The notes below the pieces were generated by a model. The model searched no databases. It was not told where the DNA came from and saw only the letters and a program-made list of their open reading frames with translations. A program made the translations under genes and the position numbers. A stretch of DNA of 64,000 bases from Elymus sibiricus. Lineage: Eukaryota; Streptophyta; Magnoliopsida; Poales; Poaceae. Every line of letters begins with the position of its first letter. Within the stretch, counting starts at the first letter, position 1. Positions 55,151 through 64,000 of the stretch are shown in pieces. The stretch is taken from NCBI GenBank assembly GCA_039707655.1, contig CM077672.1, positions 195,648,537-195,712,536 of the forward strand. The letters are read 5' to 3'.

Positions 55151-55863
55151 CTTTACCTCTTATCCTCTATCTCCATTGTTGCCCCCAAGCTCCATCTTTG
55201 CCCTATCTCTCTCCCTAGCCAACAAAACTTGTTGATGTTCTAGGGTTTGGAGGAGAGGGCCTCGATCTACACTTCCACCAAGAGATATTTGATTTCCCCC
55301 CACTAATCCCTTGCGGATCTTGTTACTCTTGGGTGTTTGAGCATCCTAGACGGAAGAGGTCACCTCGGAGCCACATTCCATTGTGGTGAAGCTCCGTGGT
55401 GGTGTTGGGAGCCTCCAATTAAGTTGTGGAGATTGCCCCAACCTTGTTTGTAAAGGTTCGGTCGCCGCCTTCAAGGGCACCACTAGTGGAATCACGGCAC
55501 CTCGCATTGTGTGAGGGCGTGAGGAGAATACGGTGGCCTTAGTGGCTTCTTGGGGAGCATTGTGCCTCCACACCGCTCCAACGGAGACGTACTTCCTCTC
55601 AAAGGGAAGGAACTTCGGTAACACATCCTCGTCTTCACCGGCTCCACTTGTGGTCATTTCTTACCTTTACATTTTACTTGCTTTACTTGTATTGTATCCT
55701 TTACTTGCTTGTGTTGTGATTGTTAGCATCATATAGGTTGCTCACCTAGTTGCACATCTAGACAACCTATTTTGTTGCTAACCCTAATTTGTTAAGAAAA
55801 GCTAAAGATTGGTAGTTGCCTATTCACCCCCCCCCTCTAGTCAACCATATCGATCCTTTCAGT

Positions 55864-55875
55864 TGGTATCAGAGC
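55864..55875 (+). promoter_or_regulatory. Primer binding site of Sirevirus 2 (initiator tRNA-Met)
   Basis: TGGTATCAGAGC two bases after the LTR, an exact match to the usual Copia primer site. Confidence 0.95.
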
Positions 55876-55912
55876 CTCGTCTCTTTATTAAGGGTTTCAC
55901 CACCCGAAGAGT

Positions 55913-58466
55913 ATGGTTGACGACAGGGAACGGGTTGAGGAAGTGCCCGAGGCCGTGGAGATGAACACGGTCACCCGAGACGTCTTAAACGAAGCTATGG
56001 CTTCACTTAAGACGTCTATGACGGCCGAGGTCAAGTCCATGCTTAAAGAACTCCTTGAGGGGTTGAAGTCCACTCCCGATCCGTTGCTTGTGGTTAATCC
56101 CACCGCACCGGCATCGGAGGTCAATTCCGGCAAGGAAGCGGCTAAAGACTCTCAAACATCTTCCCCTCATGGTAAGAATGGGACGGGAACGCACGCCTCG
56201 GTTCCCCTCCCCGGTCTATGGAGGACCGGTCCCCTCACCTCATATAAACAATCATGGTCCTCCTCCTAAGCTTGATTTGACTAACTTCGCTAATTGGGTG
56301 TTTCGTATTAAGTCTCATTTGAATTATAGCTCAACTCAACTTCGGAGAATCATTGAACAAGGCTATTATCCGCATGACCCAAGCAACTTGTCCCCAAGAG
56401 AAGAAGTGGACAACCAACTCAACGCATCCGCCTTGTTCATTCTTCAAGCCGCCATGCCTCCCGAAGAGCTTCCTCATTTCCGCCCATTCACTCTTGCCAA
56501 AGATGCATGGGAGCATATCAACTCGTTTTACAAGGGAAGCTCGAGCATTCAACGCTCCAACTTTGAGGTTATTCTTGATGAGGCCGATGAGTTTGTTATG
56601 AATGAAGATGAAGATCCTCGTGAGCTTTACCGGAGATTGACTACTCTTGCGGTCTCACTCCGAGATCACGGGAGCAAGGACACGGATGACAATTGGATCA
56701 AGCGCAAATTCCTCAAGGCCATTATGCCTTACAACAAGAGCATGTCCTCCATGATTCGTCAAAGACCGGACTTCCACACCTTGTCCTCCAGTGATGTGTT
56801 GGATGAGTTTATTGCTATGAACATTTTGAACAAGACCGCCGACAACGCACTTGCTCATGTTCAACGCTCGAAGAAGCCCAACCTTGCTTTGAAGGCCAAG
56901 GTAGTTCATGAAGAGGAAGAAGAAGAAGAATATGAGGACGAAGATTGCCCCGAAGACACCAAATATGATTTCCACTTGCACATGGCTCTTGCGTCAAGGC
57001 AATTTTGGGGCAACAAGAGAAACTCAAGGCCCAACTCCTCCAAGAACAACTCAAAGGGCAAGCAACGGGTAAGGACGTGCTACAATTGTGGCAATGTGAG
57101 TCACTTTGTGGTGGATTGTCCGTATGAGAAGAGGGAGGACAATGGTGGCAAGCTCATCCGCAAAGAAAAGGCCAAGTCCTTCCCCAACAAGAACAACAAC
57201 TACATGAAGAAGGTGCCTCAAAAGAGTTTGGTGGTGCAAGAAGAGTACGACTCCGATGATGATGAAGTTGCTAGTGGTGAAGGGGTTGCTACGGCCTCCG
57301 TCGCCATCGCCACCTCTCCATCACCAAAGGTGTCCCTCTTCGACTCCCCCAACGAGAACTCCATCACCACCCACAAGTGCCTCATGGCCAAGGCCACCAA
57401 CAAGGTAACCTCCAACATCAAAACCAGCATTTCTTCCACTCCTTCTTTGATGAATTGTGTGGAAGAAAGTGAGGAGGCAAAGGTGGAGGAAAATGAATTT
57501 GACAAGTTCATGGCCAAGCTCAAAGGTGAGACCAAGAAGCACTTTGTGGCTCTCTTGGAACAATTAGGTGAGGCCAATGAAATCATCGAATCTCATGAAG
57601 AGACCATCTCTAAGTTGGAAGGGCATAGTAGAGATTATGCCGATGAGATTGCCGATCTTTCTATTGCTCTTGAGGAAGAGCAAGGTCATAGAGTGGCTCT
57701 TGAGGAGACACACAATCTAGATCTTGCTAAATTAAAGAAAGATCGTGATCATGCTATTGTTCTTGCTAAAGTGCTTAAAACTGAGAAGGATGAACTTGGG
57801 GTTGGCCATGCTAGACTCGAAGAGGAGTTTGATTTACTTGACAAGGCTCACAAGGCCTTGAAAAGTGCTCATGCTACACTCAAGGAGTCTCATGATCAAC
57901 TCCAAGTGAAGCTAACTAAAGAAATTGCTACTTGTCCTCCTTTTGTTTTAATTGATAATGCTCGTGCAACTAACCCTTGTTGTGAGCATGCACATCTTGT
58001 TGAGGAGAATGCCAAGTTGAAAGAGCAAATTGAGAAAGGCCTTCTCGCGTGCATACAAGGTGAGAAAAATCTCAACGAACTTTTGAGCAATCAAAAGGAA
58101 GTTGTGGCAAAGGAGGGACTTGGATTTGCACCCAAGTCGAAGAAGAAGAAGTCAAACAAGAAGAGCAAGACCAAGCTAGCTCTCCCTCTCAAAGATACAT
58201 TTATGAAAGAGGGAGAGGGTGCTCCTAAGAAGAAGAAGAACGAGGCGGTGGGTGGTAATGTCAATAGGGGCAAGACCACTCATCCCAACAAAGCCGGCGA
58301 TTTTAACCCTTCTTATGTTTTATGCCGTGCTAGTGATGGGCATGTTTATGCCAAATTTGTTGGTTCTTCTTATGAGTACATTGAATGGTCCATTTGGGTT
58401 CCTAAGACCCTTGTTACTAACATGAAAGGACCCATTCAAGAATGGGTACATAAAACCAAGCATTGA
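55913..58466 (+). pseudogene. Sirevirus gag (Sirevirus 2), one frameshift
   Basis: Starts MVDDRERVEEVPEAVEMNTV at 55913 in one frame. Near 56200-56215, in a CCCCTCCCC run, the frame shifts to the one open from 56088 to 58466. The gag core follows (NFANWVFRIKSHLNYS, DAWEHINSFYKGSSSIQRSN, RRLTTLAVSLRDHG), then an acidic patch and the zinc knuckle CYNCGNVSHFVVDC (57078-57119). A long Glu/Lys/Leu-rich stretch (about 57480-58110) looks like a coiled coil, and a Lys-rich tail ends HKTKH. The long C-terminal extension is usual for Sirevirus gag. If the frameshift is a sequence error, gag would be whole, at about 850 residues. Confidence 0.88.
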
Positions 58467-58494
58467 TCTTATGTAGGAGTTTGCTTCCGGTGGG

Positions 58495-61400
58495 GTGTCA
58501 TGGTTGCTTGATAGTGGAGCGACAAATCATATGACCGGAAGCAAGGACTTGGTGGTGGACGTTCAAGCAAGTTCATCTATGCCCACCCATGTCCAATATG
58601 GTGATGCTTCAATGTCAAAGGTATTGGGTCTCGGCAAGGTGGTCATCTCACCGGACTTGTCCATTGAGAAGGTCATGCTTGTTGAGACCCTTGCATTCAA
58701 TTTACTTTCCGTTCGTCAACTTGCTATTATGGGCTTTGCAACGTTCTTTGATATTGATACCGTGACCCTTTTGTGGAGCAAGACTCTTAAAGTAGCTTTT
58801 GTTGGGCATGTCGAGAACGGTCTCTATGTGGTTAACTTCTCGGAGCGACCCACTAAGACCGCGACTTGCCTAATGGCTAAAGTTGACGTGGGATGGCTTT
58901 GGCATCGCCGTTTAGCCCACGTCAATATGAGATCTTTGCAAAGTCTCCTCAAAGGGGACCACATCCGAGGACTAACAAATGTTAGTTTTGTCAAAGATCG
59001 TGCTTGCAGTGCTTGTATCGAAGGGAAGTTACATGAGATGGCTCACCGACCCAAGACCATTATCTCTTCGAAGAGGCCCTTGGAGCTCCTTCACATGGAT
59101 CTCTTTGGTCCTCCAACGTTTGACAGTCTTGGGGGAAGAAAGTATTGCTTGGTGATTGTGGATGATTATTCAAGATACACTTGGGTATATTTCTTCAAGA
59201 GGAAGAGCGAGACCCAACAAACCGTGATCGACTTTGCTAATGAAGCTCAACGTCAACATGATGCAAAGATATTGATCATTAGAAGCGACAACGGCACCGA
59301 GTTCAAGAACTACACCTTGGATGAGTTTCTTGGTGATGAGGGGATCAAGCATCAATATTCCGCACCTTATACCCCTCAACAAAATGGTGTAGCGGAGAGG
59401 AAGAACCGGACGTTGATGGACGCGGCAAGGACCATGATGGCGGAGTTCAAGTCTCCATACAACTTTTGGGCCGAAGCCATCAACACCGCTTGTCATGCAT
59501 CCAATCGGCTCTACCTCCGCAAAGGCTTGAACAAGACTCCATATGAAATACTTACCGGCAACAAGCCCAACCTCACGTACTTCCGGGTGTTCGGTTGTAA
59601 GTGTTTCATTCTCAAGAAAGGTGTTCGCTTGTCTAAATTTGATTCTAGAGCTCAAGAGGGTATATTTGTTGGTTATGCTACAAACTCTCATGCTTACCGT
59701 GTTCTCAACAAGTCCACTGGACTCATTGAGGAGACGTGTAACGTGGAGTTTGACGAGAATAATGGCTCCCAAGTGGAGCAAAGTGGTCTTTGTGATGTAG
59801 GTGATGAAATTCCTCCTCAAGCCATAATAAGAATGGGTGTGGGCCAAATCCTACCCATTGAGGAACCCCTTGTGGTGGAAGGAGAAGGACAATGTTCTAC
59901 GCAAGTGGAACCATCACCGACACAAGACCCACACGCTTCCGAAGAACAAACCGAAGGCCCTCAACCAAGTGATCAAGATCAAGGGCAAGATCAATCTCAA
60001 GATGTTGGTGATGCACCAAATGATGCCCAAGATCAAGATCACGACACCGAGCAAGCTCAAGATCAAGGGCAAGCTCATGATCAAGAGCAAGCTCAAGATG
60101 ACGCTCGAGATAATCCTCCTCAAGTGACTCCGGAGGAGCTATTGGAGCGTCGTGCCGCCAAGATTGCTTCCAAACTCGAGAAAAAAGGGCATGTCTTGGA
60201 AAATGTCTATGGAAGCTTAAAGAAAGGGGCCACTCGTAAACAATTATCAAACTTTTGTGAGCATCACGCGTTTGTTTCGTGTGTTGAACCCCAAAAGGTA
60301 CATGAGGCGCTCGAGGACACGGATTGGCTTGAAGCCATGCATGATGAACTCAACAACTTCGAGCGCAACAAAGTGTGGACATTGGTGCCAAGGCCAACGG
60401 AGAATCATAATGTCATTGGAACCAAATGGATCTTCAAGAACAAGCAAGATACGAACGGTGTTGTCACTCAAAACAAGGCAAGATTGGTGGCACAAGGCTA
60501 CTCCCAAGTCGAGGGTATCGACTACGGTGAAACCTTTGCTCCCGTTGCTCGTCTTGAATCTATTCGTATGTTGCTTGCATATGCTTCTCATCATGATTTT
60601 AAGTTGCAACAAATGGATGTGAAGAGTGCATTTCTTAATGGTCCTCTTAATGAGTTGGTATATGTCAAACAACCCCCGGGGTTCGAGGATCCCAAGTTCC
60701 CCAATCATGTATACAAGCTCGATAAGGCACTCTATGGCCTTAAACAAGCCCCACGTGCGTGGTATGAGCACCTTACCGAGTTGTTGCAAGACCGTGGGTT
60801 TGAAATTGGGAAAATCGATCCCACTCTTTTTACTAAGAGGGTTAAAGGGGATTTGTTCATATGCCAACTATATGTTGATGATATTATCTTTGGTTCTCCT
60901 AACAAAGCTTTCAATGATGAGTTTGCCGCACTAATGACCGAGAAGTTTGAGATGTCTATGATGGGAGAGTTGGAGTTCTTTCTTAGGTTCGAAGTCAAGC
61001 AAAGAAGAGAAGGAACCCTCATCAACCAAGCCAAATACACCCAAGACATGCTCAAGAGATTCAAGCTAAAAGATGTCAAACCGGCCAAGACTCCAATGCC
61101 TACCAAGTGCCAACTCGACATCGATCCCAATGGTAAAGCGGTGGATCAAAAGGTATATCGTTCCATGATTGGCTCCTTGCTTTACCTTTGTGCATTTAGA
61201 CCGGATATCATGTTGAGTGTGGGAATGTGTGCACGGTTTCAAGCCGCGCCTAAGGAAAGTCACTTTGTGGCGGTCAAGCGAATCTTTCGATATTTGGCTC
61301 ATACCCCAAACTTTGGCTTATGGTATCCCAAAGGAGCAAGCTTTGATCTCATGGGTTATTCGGACTCAGATTGGGCGGGAGACCGTGTGGATAGGAAGTC

Positions 61401-61824
61401 AACCTCCGGAGGGTGCCAATTCCTTGGTCGCTCTTTGGTGAGTTGGTCTTCGAAGAAGCAAAATTGTGTGTCTCTCTCCACCACCGAGGCTGAGTATGTA
61501 GCTGCCGCAAGTTGTTGTGCACAATTGTTATGGATGAGGCAAACTTTAAAGGATTACGGTGTCACTTGTGACAAAGTGCCTCTCTTCTGTGACAATGAAA
61601 GTGCAATCATGATCTCCCACAATCCGGTGCAACATAGCAAGACGAAGCACATTGAGATTCGTCATCATTTCATCCGGGATCACGTCAAGCGGGGAGAGAT
61701 TGATATTATTCATGTAGGAACTCAAGAGCAACTAGCGGATATTTTCACGAAGCCATTGGATGAAGCAAGATTTCGCGAGTTAAGGCATGAGCTAAATATC
61801 ATTGATTCGAGCAACGTGTCTTGA
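58495..61824 (+). CDS. Sirevirus pol: protease, integrase, RT, RNase H (open)
   Basis: One open frame of about 1,110 codons in a different frame from gag; the frame is open from just after a TAG at 58474-58476, so the start is set by how pol is expressed. Protease LLDSGATNH (58510-58518 is DSG). Integrase has [14 protein letters not shown], and a core with [15 protein letters not shown] and GVAERKNR (Asp, Asp, Glu kept). RT has [21 protein letters not shown] and YVDD at 60871-60882. RNase H has [30 protein letters not shown] and [10 protein letters not shown]. All catalytic residues I could check are present. One oddity: the usual FLGFEV block reads FLRFEV near 60990. It makes the cDNA and inserts it. 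Confidence 0.93.
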   Translation: MSWLLDSGATNHMTGSKDLVVDVQASSSMPTHVQYGDASMSKVLGLGKVVISPDLSIEKVMLVETLAFNLLSVRQLAIMGFATFFDIDTVTLLWSKTLKVAFVGHVENGLYVVNFSERPTKTATCLMAKVDVGWLWHRRLAHVNMRSLQSLLKGDHIRGLTNVSFVKDRACSACIEGKLHEMAHRPKTIISSKRPLELLHMDLFGPPTFDSLGGRKYCLVIVDDYSRYTWVYFFKRKSETQQTVIDFANEAQRQHDAKILIIRSDNGTEFKNYTLDEFLGDEGIKHQYSAPYTPQQNGVAERKNRTLMDAARTMMAEFKSPYNFWAEAINTACHASNRLYLRKGLNKTPYEILTGNKPNLTYFRVFGCKCFILKKGVRLSKFDSRAQEGIFVGYATNSHAYRVLNKSTGLIEETCNVEFDENNGSQVEQSGLCDVGDEIPPQAIIRMGVGQILPIEEPLVVEGEGQCSTQVEPSPTQDPHASEEQTEGPQPSDQDQGQDQSQDVGDAPNDAQDQDHDTEQAQDQGQAHDQEQAQDDARDNPPQVTPEELLERRAAKIASKLEKKGHVLENVYGSLKKGATRKQLSNFCEHHAFVSCVEPQKVHEALEDTDWLEAMHDELNNFERNKVWTLVPRPTENHNVIGTKWIFKNKQDTNGVVTQNKARLVAQGYSQVEGIDYGETFAPVARLESIRMLLAYASHHDFKLQQMDVKSAFLNGPLNELVYVKQPPGFEDPKFPNHVYKLDKALYGLKQAPRAWYEHLTELLQDRGFEIGKIDPTLFTKRVKGDLFICQLYVDDIIFGSPNKAFNDEFAALMTEKFEMSMMGELEFFLRFEVKQRREGTLINQAKYTQDMLKRFKLKDVKPAKTPMPTKCQLDIDPNGKAVDQKVYRSMIGSLLYLCAFRPDIMLSVGMCARFQAAPKESHFVAVKRIFRYLAHTPNFGLWYPKGASFDLMGYSDSDWAGDRVDRKSTSGGCQFLGRSLVSWSSKKQNCVSLSTTEAEYVAAASCCAQLLWMRQTLKDYGVTCDKVPLFCDNESAIMISHNPVQHSKTKHIEIRHHFIRDHVKRGEIDIIHVGTQEQLADIFTKPLDEARFRELRHELNIIDSSNVS

Positions 61825-62280
61825 ATCTCGTCACACCCCACCGCATTCATCATGTTTATCTTGTTCTAGATATAGGCATGGACATAGGGGGAGTGTTGTT
61901 CTCTCAATGAACTCTCCCTCCCCCCATTATGCATAAATTAATCAAGTCTTTCACATTAGCCATTTTTGATGGTAATTCTGCTTCAAAGATGAGTTTTGGT
62001 CATGGGCCCAAGGTTAAAATCTTCGCGGTGCCATACCAATTGACTCAAACATAGGTGGCTTCGGCCACCGCCCTCTCTTTTGAGAGTTTTTGTCGTTAGG
62101 GGTTTGTTTGTGCTTTGAGTCACTCCAAGTTTGCTCCTCGCTTTTTCGCTCTTTTTGAACTTGGAGTGTCTCTGCCCATTTGCTGTGTTTTGTGTCTCCA
62201 ACCCAAGCCCACTTCATCTCTAAACATCTCATAGTTGCATAAGCCACCACTTCATTTTTGAACTTGGCTGTTTTCTGAGC
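61825..62280 (+). other. Spacer after pol with polypurine-like tract (Sirevirus 2)
   Basis: Contains CATAGGGGGAGTG at 61883-61895, a polypurine-like tract of the kind that recurs after pol in Sireviruses. No gene seen in the rest; minus-strand frames are short and without domains. Confidence 0.65.
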
Positions 62281-62369
62281 TGCGAGCGGTACTACCGCTG
62301 TGACAAGACGGTACTACCGCTTTAGCGGTACTACCGCTCTCCGAGTGGTACTACCGCTTAGAGGACTGT

Positions 62370-62550
62370 GGGAAGGGTTTAGTGGGGGCAAGGGAAGTTT
62401 TACTTCCCCATACCCATTCATCTCTTCTTCCCCACGACTCTCTCTCTCTGCAGCGAAGAGGAGCCGCGGCCGCCGCCTCCGGTACGCCGTTTCTGCGCCG
62501 TCTTCCTCGATTCCGACCGGTGGAGTCGATCCCCACCACTCCCTCGTGCT
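62370..62550 (+). promoter_or_regulatory. Candidate promoter and leader of the third ORF (Sirevirus 2)
   Basis: No clear TATA box, but a pyrimidine-rich patch (CACGACTCTCTCTCTCTGCAG, about 62437-62457) and a GC-rich leader follow the palindrome cluster. There is no ATG from about 62370 until 62551. This resembles a host 5' untranslated region rather than retroelement sequence. Confidence 0.5.
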
Positions 62551-62560
62551 ATGGACGCCG
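62551..62560 (+). CDS. Predicted first exon of the third ORF (Sirevirus 2)
   Basis: ATGGACGCCG followed by GTATTGCC. The ATG is the first in the leader and has G at +4. The exon contributes M-D-A and the first base of the next codon. The downstream frame has no ATG of its own near its beginning, which supports a spliced start. Prediction from sequence only. Confidence 0.5.
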
Positions 62561-62969
62561 GTATTGCCCCCGTTTCTCGTTCCGATGGTTCTATCTTTTG
62601 AATCTAGGCTTTAGGGCAATGCACGGTGAAAAATCAATCTTTGGCTAGATTGTGGCATGAGTAGGACGAGGTTTGACTGCTAGATAGGAGTTTAGGGGCT
62701 ACTTTGCAGTTTTAGTGGAGATTGGAGACTCCGGTACTACCGGTTCTGACAGCCGGAGTTCGGTCTGGGCTTCGGGCGGTACTACCGCTCTGTATAGAGC
62801 GGTACTACCGCTTTAAGCGGTACTACCACTGTAAGTCCACGGTACTACCGCTTGAGTCTTCAGCAGCCACTACTGTTGTAAACTTGCTTCTATTTCTCAC
62901 ATTTTATTTCCTTTGGCTTATGCATTGCTTTTACACCTGCTTTCCCTCGTGTTTGTGTGTCTGGTTCAG
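62561..62969 (+). other. Predicted intron of the third ORF (Sirevirus 2)
   Basis: 409 nt from CG|GTATTGCCC to TGTCTGGTTCAG|GTGG. AT-rich in its last third, with three stop codons or more in each frame. Splicing joins MDA to GGSGSGPYVARRK without a gap. Confidence 0.55.
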
Positions 62970-64000
62970 GTGGTAGTGGCTCCGGTCCTTATGTGGCTCG
63001 TCGCAAGAACCCGAAGCATGGACGCACTCAACTGGCCAGCGATGACAGTTCTGCAAGTAAAGAAGAAGAGGCTCAACCAGCACCTGCCAGGCAGTTAGTC
63101 AAGAAAACCGTTGCTAAGAAGAAGAAGGAGAAGGCCAAGTCTGTGTCCGAGTTGAATTCCAATGAGTACTGGGCCTACCGTGAGCGAAATCCCTACACTC
63201 GACCTCAAGATCCAAGTTTGGTGGGTAGGCCGTTCTGGAACAAAGATCAGGCATTGGTCTATCATGATGTGATCAAGGGCAAGAAGAACTTGTTTGTCAA
63301 GACCAAGTCAGTGAATATTGAACACATGCAGAATGACCCAGAGTACTTTGGAGAAGCTCTTGCCCTATGTGAGCAGTTTGACATTGTCAAGATCATCACT
63401 TTCAACCTTGACTTTGACCCTGAGTTGGTGGCACAGTTCTACGCCACAGTGTTCTTCGGCACTGATGATGACAGGACCCTCACTTGGATGACACTTGGCA
63501 GGCAGATGCAGACCACCTGGAAGACTTTCATGAACAGTTTGGGCTATGGTGATGATGGTCTGCACATCTCTCTTGGTCTTCGCCCTCACCTGCGTCAGTC
63601 TCCGGCTCACAAGTCCAAGTTGCTCCGGTACACCACCATTAGGAAGACTGCCAAGGGAGATGTCAAGGAGCTGAATTCGTTTCTGGACATTATGCATCGC
63701 ATTTTCAGGCACTCTCTTTTCCCTAGGGTGGGAAACTTTGACATGGTGCATGGTCATCTGGTTGACATGCTCCTCATGTGCGAGAAGGAGAAGGGTAAGA
63801 CCACGGTTCTGGATGTGTCACATGTGATGTGGACTGAGCTCGATTCTGCTGTGTATGGCCGGAAGGTACCTATCTATGCCCCTATGATCTACAAGCTCAT
63901 TATGGACACTTGGGAGAGGCAGTTCCCTGGTGAGTTGCTTGAGACCGGCCCTTTGGTCTCTCACGAGGAGATTAAGCTGAGGCAGAAGGAGCGTTGGGGT
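62970..64000 (+). CDS. Sirevirus third ORF ('env-like'), exon 2, open at the right edge
   Basis: The frame (full codons from 62972) is open for about 343 codons and leaves the window without a stop. A charged N-terminus (VARRKNPKHGRTQLASDD, then KKKKEKAK) precedes a region with SNEYWAYRERNPY, PFWNKDQALVYHDVIKGKK, LVAQFYATVFF and GRQMQTTWKTFMNSLGYGDD. The FYAT block aligns by eye with LQFYATLHLS in the Sirevirus 1 ORF, in the same relative place. No signal peptide or membrane segment is visible, so the name env-like is positional only. Function unknown. The reading frame is intact as far as it goes. Confidence 0.75.

Larger units (their letters stand above)
54329..55861 (+). repeat. 5' LTR of Sirevirus 2 (about 1,533 bp)
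   Basis: Starts TGTTAGGGCATATTTCTCCC; because of a TGTGTG run the start could be 2-4 bases earlier. Ends TCGATCCTTTCA, followed by the primer site. It holds a cluster of GCGGTAGTACCGC near-palindromes (54650-55078), a local duplication of about 110 bp (TTCTTCTGGTATCCTGTTT at about 54732 and 54840), and a TATA box at 55121-55127. Beginning blocks are shared with the Sirevirus 1 LTR. Confidence 0.88.
62286..62865. repeat. Second cluster of the near-palindrome, reverse orientation
   Basis: GCGGTACTACCGC at 62286-62298, 62325-62337, 62776-62788 and 62799-62811, plus partial copies near 62308, 62350, 62815 and 62840. All four exact copies are the reverse complement of the main LTR form. The first group lies just upstream of the third ORF leader, the second inside its predicted intron. 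Confidence 0.92.
54329..64000 (+). mobile_element. Sirevirus 2: Copia retrotransposon, 5' part, near-intact pol
   Basis: 5' LTR (54329-55861), initiator-Met primer site, gag (55913-58466), pol (58495-61824), a polypurine-like tract (61883-61895) and a third ORF that runs off the right edge. The element is inserted in the RT gene of the Tat fragment. Its open pol and single gag frameshift suggest a younger insertion than Sirevirus 1. Confidence 0.92.

Noticed and set aside
59170..60867. Minus-strand ORFs of 117-225 codons opposite Sirevirus 2 pol
   Set aside because: Shadows of the pol reading frame, which carries all the catalytic motifs.
1..64000. tRNA, rRNA or other structural RNA genes
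   Set aside because: The only tRNA-like sequences are the short primer binding sites next to LTRs; no cloverleaf or rRNA block was seen.

Overview
The window is intergenic DNA of a large-genome grass, most likely a member of the Triticeae (wheat, barley, rye or goatgrass group). I found no host protein gene, tRNA or rRNA. Nearly every base belongs to a transposable element. The lineage call rests on recognisable families: Athila-type Gypsy LTRs starting TGATACGTCTCCAACGTATC, an Angela/BARE-type Copia LTR carrying GCCTCTAGGGCATAT, two Sirevirus-type Copia elements, and a CACTA element with CTTTGCCGTCTGC subterminal palindromes.

The layout is a nest of insertions that can be unpicked base by base from target-site duplications (TSDs). 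Layer 0 is a minus-strand Tat-lineage Gypsy, seen only as 52978-54328. Into it went Athila element A (plus strand, 8042-52977, 5' end off the left edge) and, separately, Sirevirus 2 (54329 to the right edge). Element A received three insertions: Sirevirus 1 (1-8041), Athila element C (10480-17421, minus, TSD AAGAC) and a small Copia (19883-50194, 259-bp LTRs). Inside the integrase gene of that Copia sits Athila element B (21986-47055, TSD ACGTT). B carries a CACTA transposon (27113-34765, TSD TAT) and, inside its 3' LTR, an Angela-like Copia (36471-46055, minus, TSD CTACG). Element C is an uninterrupted relative of B and shows the empty site for both B insertions.

Coding content is that of the transposons. 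Sirevirus 2 has an open pol of about 1,110 codons, a gag with one frameshift, and a third ORF running off the right edge. Sirevirus 1 keeps the end of pol and a 1,258-codon third ORF broken only by in-frame stops. The three Athila elements carry gag and protease but no reverse transcriptase, RNase H or integrase. A instead has a second ORF resembling Athila ORF1. The CACTA carries a TNP2 transposase gene with two introns and frameshifts. The Angela-like element and the Tat fragment hold decayed pol.

The most interesting signal is the organisation of the extra ORF in the two Sireviruses. Each has what looks like its own host-gene-like transcription unit: promoter motifs shared with the element's LTR, a leader without upstream ATG, an intron, and an ATG at or near a splice junction. 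In Sirevirus 2 a 13-bp near-palindrome, GCGGTAGTACCGC, is clustered just upstream of the LTR TATA box and again, in the opposite orientation, around the start of the third ORF. Other points are loss of the promoter from the 5' LTR of both Athila B and C, a foldback upstream of the CACTA transposase, and an Angela-like element whose LTRs are nearly identical although its coding region is dead.
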